Shown: positions 1-9,120, counted from the first letter of the stretch. The stretch is DNA of 64,000 nt from Burkholderia glumae LMG 2196 = ATCC 33617 (GCF_000960995.1 NZ_CP009435.1:2604001-2668000), one strand, 5' to 3'. The notes: a model not told the origin generated them from the letters alone. A program made the numbers and translations.

Positions 1-642
1 GCGCCGCCAGAGCGCCCAGTCGCGCGCAATCAGCGTGTAGAGCACCAGCACCGCGCCGGGCAGGATCACGCCGACCAGCCCCTTGGACAGCACCGCGAGC
101 GCCATCGAGGCCCAGCACAGCCACATCCAGCCGCGCGTGGCGCGCACCGTCAGGCCCGGGCGCTGCGCCAGCAGCAGCGCGCAGAGCGTGACGGCCATCC
201 AGAACGACAGGCCCATGTCGAGCGTGTTGAAGTGGCCCATCAGGTTCCAGTACGGCGACGCGGCGAGCACCACCGCCGCGCAGAAGCCGGCCAGCGGATT
301 GAACACGCGCGCCCCGGTATAGCCGACCAGCAGCACGCCGGCGAAGCTCGCGAGCGCGGTGTAGAGCCGTGCTTGCCACTCGCCGATTCCGAACCAGGCG
401 AACGTCAGCGCGTTCAGCCAGGTCTGCAGCGGCGGTTTTTCGAAATACTTGTAGCCGTTGTAGCGCGGCGTGATCCAGTCGCCGGTCACGAACATCTCGC
501 GCGCCATTTCGGCGTAGCGGCCCTCATCGCTGGGGATCAGGTGGCGCAGCCCGAGCGGGCCGAACCAGATCGCGGCGAACGCTAGCAGGATCAGGAAAAG
601 TACGGCACGGTTGAGCGGTAGCCTCGATGGCGTATCGTTCAT
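1..642 (-). CDS. ArnT-like (PMT family) glycosyltransferase, N-terminal part
   Basis: Partial gene running off the left edge; only about 214 N-terminal residues are in the window. The start ATG is at 640-642, and translation begins MNDTPSRLPLNRAVLFLILL. A first membrane segment is followed by SDEGRYAEMAREM, the acidic periplasmic motif of the ArnT/PMT family (GT-C fold), then KPPLQTWLNA and several hydrophobic helices. Family members move a sugar, such as 4-amino-4-deoxy-arabinose, from a polyprenyl carrier onto lipid A or another acceptor at the inner membrane. The acceptor and sugar cannot be told from this fragment. A second member of the family lies at 16994-18745. The gene may share a transcript with the small gene upstream, 163 nt away. 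Confidence 0.85.
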   Translation of the reverse strand, partial: MNDTPSRLPLNRAVLFLILLAFAAIWFGPLGLRHLIPSDEGRYAEMAREMFVTGDWITPRYNGYKYFEKPPLQTWLNALTFAWFGIGEWQARLYTALASFAGVLLVGYTGARVFNPLAGFCAAVVLAASPYWNLMGHFNTLDMGLSFWMAVTLCALLLAQRPGLTVRATRGWMWLCWASMALAVLSKGLVGVILPGAVLVLYTLIARDWALWRR

Positions 643-805
643 GAGTCGGTCAGCCTGTCAGACAACGGAAATCGGAATCGGCAAGAGCGGCGCGGCCCGA
701 AGGCCACGCAGCCATCATTGGCAGCGGGCGGCCGCGTTGCCGGATTGGTCACGCATCGCGCGACCTCGCTCGCTTGACGACGGTTCGCGCGGCGGGTCGG
801 GCCGC

Positions 806-1186
806 TCAGCCCGCGCGCTCGATCAGCAGCACGGCAGCCACCTTGCGGCCCTCGGCCATCAGGATGTTGTAGGTGCGGCAGGCGGCCTGGAAGTCCATCG
901 TCTCCACGCCGATCCGGCGCGCCGTCAGCGCGGCGGTCAGGCGCGGGTGCGGAAAGCGCAGCCTCGCGCCGCTGCCGAAGATCACCACTTCCGGGGCCGG
1001 ATCGAGCAGCATCGTGAAATGTTCGGGCGCGAGCGCCTCGAACGAGGCCACGGGCCATGGCGCCACCGGGGCGCCCGGCAGCACGATCACGCTGTGTTCG
1101 TGGCGTGCCAGGTTGATGTCGACATAATCGGGGCCGTAGCCGGTGACGGTATTGAGCGCGTCGCTCGGGTCCTGATGTAGTTTCAA
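806..1186 (-). CDS. Mth938-like domain protein (DUF498 family)
   Basis: Small soluble protein of 126 residues. A TTG start at 1184-1186 gives MKLHQDPSDALNTVTGYGPD. No ATG fits: the frame is open far upstream over alaT, and the next in-frame Met is deep in the conserved domain. Conserved pieces are VIVLPGAPVAPWPV, PEVVIFGSGARLRFPHPRL and GVETMDFQAACRTYNILMAEGR, which fit the Mth938/NDUFAF3 fold. The molecular function of bacterial members is unknown. There is no signal peptide and no membrane segment. It reads in the same direction as the glycosyltransferase at 1-642 and is divergent from alaT. The TTG start is a choice from homology and domain extent; no clear Shine-Dalgarno sequence precedes it. 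Confidence 0.8.
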   Translation of the reverse strand: MKLHQDPSDALNTVTGYGPDYVDINLARHEHSVIVLPGAPVAPWPVASFEALAPEHFTMLLDPAPEVVIFGSGARLRFPHPRLTAALTARRIGVETMDFQAACRTYNILMAEGRKVAAVLLIERAG

Positions 1187-1324
1187 ATCGTTGTCCGCGG
1201 TGTCGGGAAGGCCGCTCCGGCCGGGCGCCCGGCCTGCCTGCCGGGGTGCCCGGCGGCGGCAGCCGCGGCCGGGCGGGCCCGGCCCGGACGGGGCCGCCGC
1301 CGGCCGGCTGGCCGGCGTGGCGCA

Positions 1325-1354
1325 TTGCGAAAGCGGGTGAAAATCCGCTAAATT
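1325..1354 (+). promoter_or_regulatory. Candidate sigma-70 promoter for alaT
   Basis: TTGCGA (1325-1330) and TAAATT (1349-1354) are separated by 18 nt, in the one AT-rich patch of the 333-nt gap between the divergent gene at 806-1186 and alaT. The leader to the start would be about 160 nt. The rest of the gap is GC-rich with no other signal. Box matches are partial, so this is a tentative call. Confidence 0.35.
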
Positions 1355-1519
1355 ATAGCTTTTCCGTCGCCCCCGGGCGGCATTTGCGTCGCGCGTCGCC
1401 ACAAGCCGCGTCCGGCCTCGCTCCCGACCGTCTCCTAGACAGCGCGCACCGACCGGCCGCTCTCCAGTTTCGACTCCCATCCTCCAGCTTCGCAGGCCTA
1501 GCCCAGGAACGTGCCCGCC

Positions 1520-2758
1520 GTGAAACCGATTCAGAAATCCAACAAGCTGCTCAACGTGTGCTATGACATTCGCGGCCCGGTGCTCGAGCACGCGAAGCGC
1601 CTCGAGGAAGAAGGCCACAAGATCATCAAGCTGAACATCGGCAACCTGGCGCCGTTCGGCTTCGAGGCCCCCGACGAGATCATCCAGGACATGATCCGCA
1701 ACCTGCCGGCGTCCTCGGGCTACTCGGATTCGAAGGGCGTGTTCTCGGCGCGCAAGGCGGTGATGCACTACACGCAGCAAAAGGGCGTGAAGGGCGTCGA
1801 GCTCGACGACATCTACATCGGCAACGGCGCCTCGGAACTGATCGTGATGGCCACCCAGGCGCTCCTGAACGACGGCGACGAGGTGCTGCTGCCGGCACCC
1901 GACTACCCGCTCTGGACCGCGGCCGTGAGCCTGTCGGGCGGCACGCCCGTCCACTACGTCTGCGACGAGTCGAACCGCTGGATGCCCGATCCCGACGACA
2001 TTCGCCGCAAGATCACGCCGAACACCAAGGCGCTCGTCGTGATCAACCCGAACAATCCCACCGGCGCGCTCTATTCGGACGAACTGCTGGGCGAGCTGAT
2101 CGCGATCGCACGCGAGCACGGCCTCGTGATCTTCGCCGACGAGGTCTACGACAAGATCCTCTACGACGGCAAGACCCACACCGCGCTCGCCTCGCTGGCC
2201 GAGGACGTGATCACGGTCACCTTCAACAGCCTCTCGAAGAGCTACCGCTCGTGCGGCTACCGCGCCGGCTGGATGTTCGTGGCCGGCCTGACGGGCGAGA
2301 ACCGCCGCCGCGCGAAGGATTACCTGGAGGGGCTCGGGATCCTCTCGTCGATGCGCCTGTGCGCCAACGTGCCGGGCCAGTTCGCGATCCAGACGGCGCT
2401 CGGCGGCTACCAGAGCATCAACGAGCTGCTGGTGCCGAGCGGGCGCCTGTACCGCCAGCGCGAGCTCGCCTACGACATGCTGACGGCGATTCCCGGCGTC
2501 ACCTGCGTGAAGCCGGACGCCGCGCTCTACATGTTCCCGCGGCTCGATCCGAAGCTCTACCCGATCCAGAACGATCAGCAGTTCATTCTCGATCTGCTGC
2601 TCAAGGAGCGCGTGCTGCTGGTGCAGGGCACCGGGTTCAACTGGCCGACGCCCGACCATTTCCGGGTGGTGTTCCTGCCGAACGTCGACGACCTGGCCGA
2701 TTCGATCAACCGGATCGCGCGCTTCCTAGACGGCTACCGCAAGCAGCACGCGGCCTGA
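1520..2758 (+). CDS. alaT: AlaT-type pyridoxal-phosphate aminotransferase
   Basis: A fold-type I aminotransferase of 412 residues, expected to make alanine from pyruvate and glutamate in the cytoplasm. The GTG at 1520 gives MKPIQKSNKLLNVCYDIRGP. An AGGAA at 1505-1509 lies 10 nt upstream, which favours this start over the in-frame GTG at 1511. The family signature NPNNPTG is at about 176-182, FADEVYDK follows, and the PLP-binding lysine is K240 in SLSKSYR. Length and C-terminal PDHFRVVFLP agree with AlaT from E. coli and other proteobacteria. hom follows after 53 nt and thrC after that, so alanine and threonine synthesis are probably co-transcribed. Family membership is certain; the preferred amino acid is inferred from similarity to AlaT. 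Confidence 0.9.
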   Translation: MKPIQKSNKLLNVCYDIRGPVLEHAKRLEEEGHKIIKLNIGNLAPFGFEAPDEIIQDMIRNLPASSGYSDSKGVFSARKAVMHYTQQKGVKGVELDDIYIGNGASELIVMATQALLNDGDEVLLPAPDYPLWTAAVSLSGGTPVHYVCDESNRWMPDPDDIRRKITPNTKALVVINPNNPTGALYSDELLGELIAIAREHGLVIFADEVYDKILYDGKTHTALASLAEDVITVTFNSLSKSYRSCGYRAGWMFVAGLTGENRRRAKDYLEGLGILSSMRLCANVPGQFAIQTALGGYQSINELLVPSGRLYRQRELAYDMLTAIPGVTCVKPDAALYMFPRLDPKLYPIQNDQQFILDLLLKERVLLVQGTGFNWPTPDHFRVVFLPNVDDLADSINRIARFLDGYRKQHAA

Positions 2759-2811
2759 GCCGCCCGCCATCGCCTTCCTATCCACTCCAAATATTCCAGA
2801 CGACACGCAGC

Positions 2812-4137
2812 ATGGAACCGATCAAAGTCGCCCTGTTGGGCTTCGGCACCGTCGGCGGCGGCACCTTCGAGGTGCTGCGCCGCAACCAGGAAGAAATCAA
2901 ACGGCGCGCCGGCCGGGGCATCGTGGTCACGCGCATCGCGGTCCGTAATCCGGCGAAGGTGCAGGCCGCGCTCGGCGAGCGCGCCGGCATCGAGGTCAGC
3001 ACCGATTTCCACGCGGCGGTGGACGATCCCGCGATTTCGATCGTCGCCGAGATGATCGGCGGCACCGGCATCGCGCGCGAGCTGGCGCTGCGCGCGATCG
3101 CCAACGGCAAGCACGTGGTGACCGCCAACAAGGCGCTGCTCGCCGTGCATGGCAGCGAGATCTTCGCGGCCGCGCGCGAGAAGGGCGTGATGGTGGCGTT
3201 CGAGGCGGCCGTGGCGGGCGGCATCCCGATCATCAAGGCGCTGCGCGAGGGCCTCACGGCCAACCGCATCCAGTACATCGCCGGCATCATCAACGGCACC
3301 ACCAACTACATCCTGTCCGAGATGCGCGAGCGCGGCCTCGACTTCGCGACGGCGCTGGCGGGCGCGCAGGCGCTCGGCTACGCCGAGGCGGACCCGACCT
3401 TCGACATCGAGGGCGTGGACGCGGCGCACAAGGCCACCATCATGAGCGCGATCGCGTTCGGCGTGCCGGTGCAGTTCGAGCGCGCCTACGTGGAGGGCAT
3501 CAGCAAGCTGGCCGCCACCGACATCCGCTATGCCGAGGAGCTCGGCTACCGCATCAAGCTGCTGGGCATCGCGCGCCGCGCCGAGGCCGGCATCGAACTG
3601 CGGGTGCACCCGACGCTGGTGCCCGAGAAGCGCCTGCTCGCCAACGTCGAGGGGGCGATGAACGCGGTGGTGGTGCATGGCGACGCGGTCGGCACGACGC
3701 TCTATTACGGCAAGGGCGCGGGCGCCGAGCCCACCGCCTCGGCCGTGGTCGCCGACCTAGTGGACGTCACGCGCCTGCACACGGCCGACCCCGAGCACCG
3801 CGTGCCGCACCTCGCCTTCCAGCCGGAAAGTCTGTCGAACACGCCGATCCTGCCGATCGAGGACGTCACCAGCGGCTATTACCTGCGCCTGCGGGTGGCC
3901 GACGAGACCGGCGTGATGGCCGACATCACGCGCATCCTCGCCGAATCGGGCATCTCGATCGACGCGCTGCTGCAGAAGGAGTCGGACCAGATCGACGGTG
4001 GCGCCGACGAAACCGACATCATCCTGATCACGCACGTGACGGTCGAGCGCAACGTGAACGCCGCGATCGCGCGTATCGAGGCGCTCTCCACGGTGCGCTC
4101 GCAGGTCACGAAGCTGCGCATGGAAGCGCTAAACTGA
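2812..4137 (+). CDS. hom: Homoserine dehydrogenase
   Basis: Reduces aspartate semialdehyde to homoserine, the branch point to threonine and methionine. The protein has 441 residues. It opens with the nucleotide-binding GFGTVGGG (residues 10-17), then has GKHVVTANKALLA and the catalytic-domain block GIINGTTNYILSEM. The C-terminal ACT domain (about 350-430, YYLRLRVADETGVMADITRIL) is the usual site of threonine feedback inhibition. There is no fused aspartokinase domain, so this is the monofunctional form. The ATG at 2812 begins at the conserved MEPIKVALLGFG; the frame is open far upstream over alaT, but that part is out-of-frame reading. thrC starts 7 nt downstream, so the two are almost certainly co-translated. 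Confidence 0.97.
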   Translation: MEPIKVALLGFGTVGGGTFEVLRRNQEEIKRRAGRGIVVTRIAVRNPAKVQAALGERAGIEVSTDFHAAVDDPAISIVAEMIGGTGIARELALRAIANGKHVVTANKALLAVHGSEIFAAAREKGVMVAFEAAVAGGIPIIKALREGLTANRIQYIAGIINGTTNYILSEMRERGLDFATALAGAQALGYAEADPTFDIEGVDAAHKATIMSAIAFGVPVQFERAYVEGISKLAATDIRYAEELGYRIKLLGIARRAEAGIELRVHPTLVPEKRLLANVEGAMNAVVVHGDAVGTTLYYGKGAGAEPTASAVVADLVDVTRLHTADPEHRVPHLAFQPESLSNTPILPIEDVTSGYYLRLRVADETGVMADITRILAESGISIDALLQKESDQIDGGADETDIILITHVTVERNVNAAIARIEALSTVRSQVTKLRMEALN

Positions 4138-4144
4138 GGACGAC

Positions 4145-5596
4145 ATGAATTACATTTCGACGCGCGGCGCCGGCATCGGCGAGCACCATACGTTTTCTGA
4201 CATCCTGCTCGGCGGCCTGGCGAAGGACGGCGGGCTCTACCTGCCCGCCGAGTACCCGCGCGTGAGCGCGGCTGAGCTCGCACGCTGGCGCGCGCTGCCG
4301 TATGCCGACCTCGCTTTCGAGGTGCTCTCGAAGTTCAGCGACGACATCCCCGCCGACGAGCTGCGCGCGCTCACGCGCCGTACCTACCGCGCCGAGGTCT
4401 ACGCCAACACGCGGCATGGCGAGAACGCGGCCGACATCACGCCGATCAAGCCGCTCGGTACCGAGGGCGGCGCGCCGATCTCGCTGCTCGAACTGTCCAA
4501 CGGGCCGACGCTCGCGTTCAAGGACATGGCGATGCAGCTGCTCGGCAACCTGTTCGAGGCCACGCTCGCCAAGCACGGCGAGACGCTGAACATCCTCGGC
4601 GCGACTTCGGGCGACACCGGCAGCGCGGCCGAGTATGCGATGCGCGGCAAGGTCGGCGTGCGCGTGTTCATGCTCTCGCCGCACGGCAAGATGAGCGCGT
4701 TCCAGCGCGCGCAGATGTACAGCCTGCAGGACCCGAACATCTTCAACCTCGCCGTCGAGGGCGTGTTCGACGACGCGCAGGACATCGTCAAGGCGGTCTC
4801 GAACGACCACGCCTTCAAGGCGCGGCACAAGATCGGCACGGTCAACTCGATCAACTGGGCCCGCGTGGTCGCGCAGGTCGTCTACTACTTCAAGGGCTAC
4901 TTCGCGGCCACCACGAGCAACGAGCAGCGCGTCTCGTTTACGGTGCCGTCGGGCAACTTCGGCAACGTCTGCGCCGGCCACATCGCGCGCATGATGGGCC
5001 TGCCGATCGAGAAGCTGGTGGTGGCGACCAACGAGAACGACGTGCTCGACGAGTTCTTCCGCACCGGCCGCTACCGCGTGCGCGGCGCCGCGCAGACCTA
5101 TCACACGAGCAGCCCGAGCATGGACATCTCGAAGGCGTCGAACTTCGAGCGCTTCGTGTTCGACCTGCTCGGCCGCGACCCGGCACGCGTGCTGCAGCTG
5201 TTTCGCGACGTCGAGGAGAAGGGCGGCTTCGATCTGGCGGCGAGCGGCGACTTCGCGCGCGTGGCCGAGTTCGGCTTCGTGTCGGGGCGCAGCACGCACG
5301 AGGACCGTCTCGCGACCATCCGCGACGTCTACCAGCGCTACGCGACGATGATCGACACGCACACGGCCGACGGCGTGAAGGTCGCGCGCGAACACCTGCA
5401 GCCGGGCGTGCCGATGGTCGTGCTGGAGACGGCGCAGCCGATCAAGTTCGGCGAGACGATTCGCGAGGCGCTCGGCCGCGAGGCGGAGCGCCCGGCAGGG
5501 TTCGAGGGCATCGAGGCGCTGCCGCAGCGCTTCGAGGTCGTGCAGGCCGACGTGCAGCAGGTGAAGGACTTCATCGTCGCGCATACGGGCGGCTGA
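4145..5596 (+). CDS. thrC: Threonine synthase
   Basis: Converts O-phosphohomoserine to threonine with pyridoxal phosphate. The protein has 483 residues, the long type common in proteobacteria and yeast. The PLP lysine is K126 in PTLAFKDMAMQ, and the phosphate-binding loop is GATSGDTGSAAEYA. Later landmarks are FTVPSGNFGNVCAGHIA and TYHTSSPSMDISKASNFERF. A GAGGA at 4136-4140 precedes the ATG at 4145, 7 nt after the hom stop. The threonine branch here is hom-thrC without a thrB next to it; homoserine kinase must be encoded elsewhere. A 215-nt gap to moeA follows, holding GC-rich sequence and the candidate moeA promoter. Confidence 0.97.
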   Translation: MNYISTRGAGIGEHHTFSDILLGGLAKDGGLYLPAEYPRVSAAELARWRALPYADLAFEVLSKFSDDIPADELRALTRRTYRAEVYANTRHGENAADITPIKPLGTEGGAPISLLELSNGPTLAFKDMAMQLLGNLFEATLAKHGETLNILGATSGDTGSAAEYAMRGKVGVRVFMLSPHGKMSAFQRAQMYSLQDPNIFNLAVEGVFDDAQDIVKAVSNDHAFKARHKIGTVNSINWARVVAQVVYYFKGYFAATTSNEQRVSFTVPSGNFGNVCAGHIARMMGLPIEKLVVATNENDVLDEFFRTGRYRVRGAAQTYHTSSPSMDISKASNFERFVFDLLGRDPARVLQLFRDVEEKGGFDLAASGDFARVAEFGFVSGRSTHEDRLATIRDVYQRYATMIDTHTADGVKVAREHLQPGVPMVVLETAQPIKFGETIREALGREAERPAGFEGIEALPQRFEVVQADVQQVKDFIVAHTGG

Positions 5597-5770
5597 GTCC
5601 GCGCGAGCCCGTCCCGGCGCTGCGCGCCGGCCGGATCACGGCCGCGACCGGGCAGGGCTTCCGGCGCGGCCGTGCCGTTTGCGGCCGCTGCGGCCCGCGC
5701 GCACCGGCCCGTCATGCCCTCATCAAGCTCGTGCTCGGCAGCCGATCGCCCGCGTCCGCGGCGCGCTCGT

Positions 5771-5776
5771 TACAAT
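5771..5776 (+). promoter_or_regulatory. Candidate -10 element for moeA
   Basis: TACAAT lies in the AT-richest spot of the thrC-moeA gap, 35 nt before the moeA ATG. No good -35 box is visible. The same hexamer recurs in front of dnaX, surE, rlmD and ndk in this window, which supports it as a real -10. Confidence 0.45.
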
Positions 5777-5811
5777 AACGGTTTCGCCGCTCTGCCCACG
5801 CTTCCACCGCG

Positions 5812-7083
5812 ATGTCCACCCCCGCATCCCAGGCGCCGCGCGCGCCGCTGCTGTCGACCGCCGAGGCGCTCGCCGCGCTGCTCGGCGCCGCCGCGCCGCT
5901 CGCGCAGACCGAAACCGTGCCGACGCTCGACGCGCTCGGCCGCGTGCTGGCCGTCGACGTGGTGTCGCCGCTCGACGTGCCGCCGATGGCGATCAGCGCG
6001 ATGGACGGCTACGCGGTGCGCGTCGCCGACCTGACCCAGGGCACGCGCCGGCTGCCCGTCTCGCAGCGGATTCCCGCCGGTCACGCGGCCGCGCCGCTGG
6101 CGGCCGGCACCGCCGCGCGCATCTTCACCGGCGCGCCGCTGCCGCCCGGCGCCGATGCCGTGGTGATGCAGGAGCAGGCCGAGGCCGCGGGCGAGGCGGT
6201 CGACATCCTGCATACGCCGAAGGCCGGTGAATGGATCACGGCGCAGGGCGCCGACATCCGGCGCGGCACGGTGATCCTGCCGGCCGGCACGCGGCTCGCG
6301 CCGCAGGCGCTCGGCCTGGCCGCCTCGGTCGGCTGCGCGCATCTGACGGTGCGGCGCCGCGTGAAGGTGGCGGTGTTCTTTACCGGCGACGAGCTGACCA
6401 TGCCGGGCGAGCCGCTCGCGCCGGGCGCGATCTACAACTCGAACCGCTTCACGCTGCGCGGGCTGCTCGAACGCTTCGGCTGCGAGGTCAGCGATTTCGG
6501 CATCGTGCCCGACTCGCTCGACGCGACACGCGCCACGCTGCGCGAGGCCGCGCGGGATCACGACCTGATCGTGACGAGCGGCGGCGTGTCGGTGGGCGAG
6601 GAGGACCACGTGAAGCCGGCCGTCGAGGCCGAGGGGCGCCTCACGCTCTGGCAGATCGCGATGAAGCCGGGCAAGCCGCTCGCCCATGGCGCCGTGCGGC
6701 GTGGGGCGGGCAATGGCGCGGATGGCGGCGGGAGCGCCGGCGAGGCGCATTTCATTGGCCTGCCCGGCAACCCGGTATCGAGCTTCGTCACCTTCCTGCT
6801 GTTCGTGCGGCCGTTCCTGCTGCGGCTCGCGGGCGCCGCCCAGGTCGCGCCGCGCGCGCTGTCGCTGCGCGCCGATTTCACGCTCGCCAAGGGGGACCGG
6901 CGCAACGAGTTCCTGCGCGCGCGCGTCAACGAGGCGGGTGGCCTCGACCTCTACCCGAACCAGAGCTCGGCGGTGTTGACCTCGACCGTCTGGGGCGACG
7001 GCCTGATCGACAACCCGCCCAATCACGCGATCAGCGCCGGCGAGACGGTGCGGTTCCTTCCCTTTTCCGACCTGCTCGGCTGA
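5812..7083 (+). CDS. moeA: Molybdopterin molybdenumtransferase
   Basis: Inserts molybdate into adenylylated molybdopterin in the last step of molybdenum cofactor synthesis. The 423-residue protein has the MoeA landmarks in order: MAISAMDGYAVR, FTGAPLPPGADAVVMQEQ, VAVFFTGDEL, the MoCF-domain loop VTSGGVSVGEEDHVK, and GLPGNPVSSFVTF near residue 316. The C-terminal domain ends LPFSDLLG. A Gly/Ala-rich insert (about 297-312) sits just before GLPGNPV. moaD follows after 19 nt and moaE after that, so the three probably form one cofactor operon. The ATG at 5812 is the only reasonable start; no strong Shine-Dalgarno is seen. Confidence 0.95.
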   Translation: MSTPASQAPRAPLLSTAEALAALLGAAAPLAQTETVPTLDALGRVLAVDVVSPLDVPPMAISAMDGYAVRVADLTQGTRRLPVSQRIPAGHAAAPLAAGTAARIFTGAPLPPGADAVVMQEQAEAAGEAVDILHTPKAGEWITAQGADIRRGTVILPAGTRLAPQALGLAASVGCAHLTVRRRVKVAVFFTGDELTMPGEPLAPGAIYNSNRFTLRGLLERFGCEVSDFGIVPDSLDATRATLREAARDHDLIVTSGGVSVGEEDHVKPAVEAEGRLTLWQIAMKPGKPLAHGAVRRGAGNGADGGGSAGEAHFIGLPGNPVSSFVTFLLFVRPFLLRLAGAAQVAPRALSLRADFTLAKGDRRNEFLRARVNEAGGLDLYPNQSSAVLTSTVWGDGLIDNPPNHAISAGETVRFLPFSDLLG

Positions 7084-7102
7084 GGCCGGGCACGCAACAT
7101 CG

Positions 7103-7360
7103 ATGAAGATCGAACTGAAATTCTTTGCGAGCGTGCGCGAGGCGCTCGGCGTGGCAAGCGAATCCGTGACGGTGCCGGACGGCATCGCCACCGTGGGCGA
7201 CGTGCGCGCCTGGCTGCGCACGCGCGGCGGCGCCTGGGCCGAAACGCTGGCCGACGGCCGCGCGCTGCGCATGGCCTGCAATCATGTGATGACCGACGCG
7301 GATACGCGCCTTACCGACGGCTGCGAAGTCGCGTTCTTTCCGCCGGTGACGGGCGGCTGA
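7103..7360 (+). CDS. moaD: Molybdopterin synthase sulfur-carrier subunit
   Basis: Small ubiquitin-fold protein of 85 residues that carries the thiocarboxylate sulfur used to convert precursor Z (cPMP) to molybdopterin. It begins MKIELKFFASVREALG and ends PPVTGG; the terminal Gly-Gly is the activated end of the MoaD tail and is intact. It sits between moeA and moaE, 9 nt before the moaE start, and its partner in the complex is the next gene product. The length is normal for the family. Confidence 0.95.
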   Translation: MKIELKFFASVREALGVASESVTVPDGIATVGDVRAWLRTRGGAWAETLADGRALRMACNHVMTDADTRLTDGCEVAFFPPVTGG

Positions 7361-7369
7361 GGAGGCGCG

Positions 7370-7843
7370 ATGGCCACGATCCGGGTGCAGACCGACGATT
7401 TCGAGGTGGGCGCGGAGCTGGCCGCGCTGCGCGCGCGCAATCCGCGCATCGGCGCGGTGGCCTGCTTCATCGGCACGGTGCGCGACCTCAACGAGGGCGA
7501 TTCGGTCGCCGCGCTCGAACTCGAGCACTATCCGGGCATGACCGAGAAGGCGCTCGAGGCGATCGCGGCCGACGCGATCGCGCGCTGGCCCGGCATCGAC
7601 GTGACGATCGTGCATCGCGTCGGCCGGCTGCTGCCGCTCGACCAGATCGTGCTGGTGGCGACGGTGTCCGCTCATCGCGGCGAGGCCTTCGCCTCCTGCG
7701 AGTTCGTGATGGACTACCTGAAGACGCAGGCGCCGTTCTGGAAGAAGGAGACCACCCCGGCCGGCGAGCGCTGGGTCGACGCGCGCAGCAGCGACGATGC
7801 CGCGCTCGCGCGCTGGGGCCTCGCCTCCGGCAACGCGCGCTGA
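7370..7843 (+). CDS. moaE: Molybdopterin synthase catalytic subunit
   Basis: The large subunit of molybdopterin synthase, 157 residues. It binds the MoaD C-terminus and transfers sulfur to precursor Z. Recognisable blocks are GAVACFIGTVRDLNEG, LELEHYPGMTEKAL, IVHRVGRLLPLDQIVLV and the active-site strand CEFVMDYLKTQAPFWKKE, with lysines K118, K125 and K126 where the catalytic lysines of the family lie. GGAGG-like sequence just before the ATG (gaggaggcg, 7360-7368) is a good ribosome site. A gap of 89 nt separates it from the J-domain-like gene, which may still be on the same transcript. Confidence 0.95.
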   Translation: MATIRVQTDDFEVGAELAALRARNPRIGAVACFIGTVRDLNEGDSVAALELEHYPGMTEKALEAIAADAIARWPGIDVTIVHRVGRLLPLDQIVLVATVSAHRGEAFASCEFVMDYLKTQAPFWKKETTPAGERWVDARSSDDAALARWGLASGNAR

Positions 7844-7932
7844 GCGGCGCGCCTCCGGCCTCGCCGCGGCCTCCCGCCCCGAGTCTTGTCTCGAGTCCTG
7901 CCCCGATTTCCGCCGCCACCGCGTTGTCATCC

Positions 7933-9120
7933 ATGACCGATTCTTCCACCGGCGCCATCCGCCTGGTGCCGCTGCCCGGCGCCGCCGGGCTGTCTGCCCC
8001 GCAACGCAGCTTCAACACGCTGACCAAGCAGGTGGCCGCGCGGCGTGCGCGGCTGCGCGCCTGGGAGGCCGTCTGGCCGGCTTTCCAGCAGCGCTACCTG
8101 GACGAATGGGTGCCGCTCGCGCGCGCGGCCACCGGGCACGAGGCCGAACTGGTGCGCCGGCTCGATGTCGCGTTCGACATGAAGGGGCTGACCAAGGCCG
8201 AGCGCGCGCTGGTGTCGGAGCTGGTCGTGGCCTTCGCGCGCCCGCTGCTCGACGGCGACGCGGCAGACGGCCTGCACGAGATCCACGCGCGCCATCAGCG
8301 GTCGCGACGCGGCGGCGAGGCGGCCGGCGCGGCGCCGCCGCATGGGCGTGACCGCAAGCGCGCCGGCACGGCTGACGATGATGCGGCGCCGGCGCGTTCC
8401 GAGGCGCCGGCCGCCGCAGCAGAGGACGAATCGGACGAGGCGATGATGCGTCACATCCAGGCCGAACTCGACGCGCAGGAGGCGCGCGCGGCCGCCGAGG
8501 CCGCAGCCCGCGACGCGGGACGCAGCCAGCGTCGGCGCGCCTCGAGGCGCAAGTCGGCCGACGCGGCGGCCGCGGACGATCCGGCGGCGCAGGATGGCCC
8601 CGACGATGCCGAGCGCGCCGCGGCCGAGGCCGTGCCCGAACTGCCGCCGGTGCAGATCAGCCGCTCGCTGCGCGAGCTGTACCGGCGCCTGGCCAGCGCA
8701 CTGCATCCCGACCGCGAGACCGACCCCGACGAGCACGCGCGCAAGACCGACCTGATGCAGCGGCTCAATCGCGCCTACGACAGGCAGGACCTGCTGCAAC
8801 TGCTCGAACTCGAGCGCGACCTGAATCCGGCCGGCGCGGACCGGCTCGCGGGCGCCGGCGACGAGCTGTTGCAGCATTACAACGGCATCCTGAAGGCACA
8901 ACTCGGCGCGCTCGATCGCGAACTGCACCGCGTCGAGTCCGATTTCCGCCACGGCTACGGGATCGGTGCGTCGGCCATCCTGGCGCCGGACACGGCGCTG
9001 CGCACGCTGGGCGCCGACATCGCCGCGCTGCGGCGAGCGGTGGCGCAGCGCGAGCGCGATCTGCAGGCGTTTCGCGATCTCGGCTCGCTGAAGGACTGGC
9101 TCCGCGGCTTCGAGGCCTGA
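7933..9120 (+). CDS. J-domain-like molecular chaperone adaptor, function unknown
   Basis: A 395-residue soluble protein starting at the ATG at 7933 (MTDSSTGAIRLVPLPGAAG). An N-terminal helical region (about 25-115) is followed by an Ala/Glu/Arg-rich low-complexity segment (about 115-235). Then comes a short J-domain-like stretch: SLRELYRRLASALHPDRETD with an HPD tripeptide at residues 258-260, and LMQRLNRAYDRQDLLQLLELE. The C-terminal 100 residues look like a coiled coil. HPD is the motif with which J-proteins stimulate DnaK. The domain lies near the C-terminus rather than the N-terminus and has no Gly/Phe or zinc region, so it is not DnaJ itself. The real substrate is unknown. It follows moaE but has no evident link to molybdenum. 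Confidence 0.7.
   Translation: MTDSSTGAIRLVPLPGAAGLSAPQRSFNTLTKQVAARRARLRAWEAVWPAFQQRYLDEWVPLARAATGHEAELVRRLDVAFDMKGLTKAERALVSELVVAFARPLLDGDAADGLHEIHARHQRSRRGGEAAGAAPPHGRDRKRAGTADDDAAPARSEAPAAAAEDESDEAMMRHIQAELDAQEARAAAEAAARDAGRSQRRRASRRKSADAAAADDPAAQDGPDDAERAAAEAVPELPPVQISRSLRELYRRLASALHPDRETDPDEHARKTDLMQRLNRAYDRQDLLQLLELERDLNPAGADRLAGAGDELLQHYNGILKAQLGALDRELHRVESDFRHGYGIGASAILAPDTALRTLGADIAALRRAVAQRERDLQAFRDLGSLKDWLRGFEA

Noticed and set aside
806..2659. A 617-residue reading of the Mth938-like frame that extends across alaT
   Set aside because: Only the last 126 residues match the family; the rest is antisense to alaT.
2251..2811. Upstream extension of hom to 2251
   Set aside because: The added part is an out-of-frame reading of alaT; conserved homoserine dehydrogenase sequence begins at the ATG at 2812.
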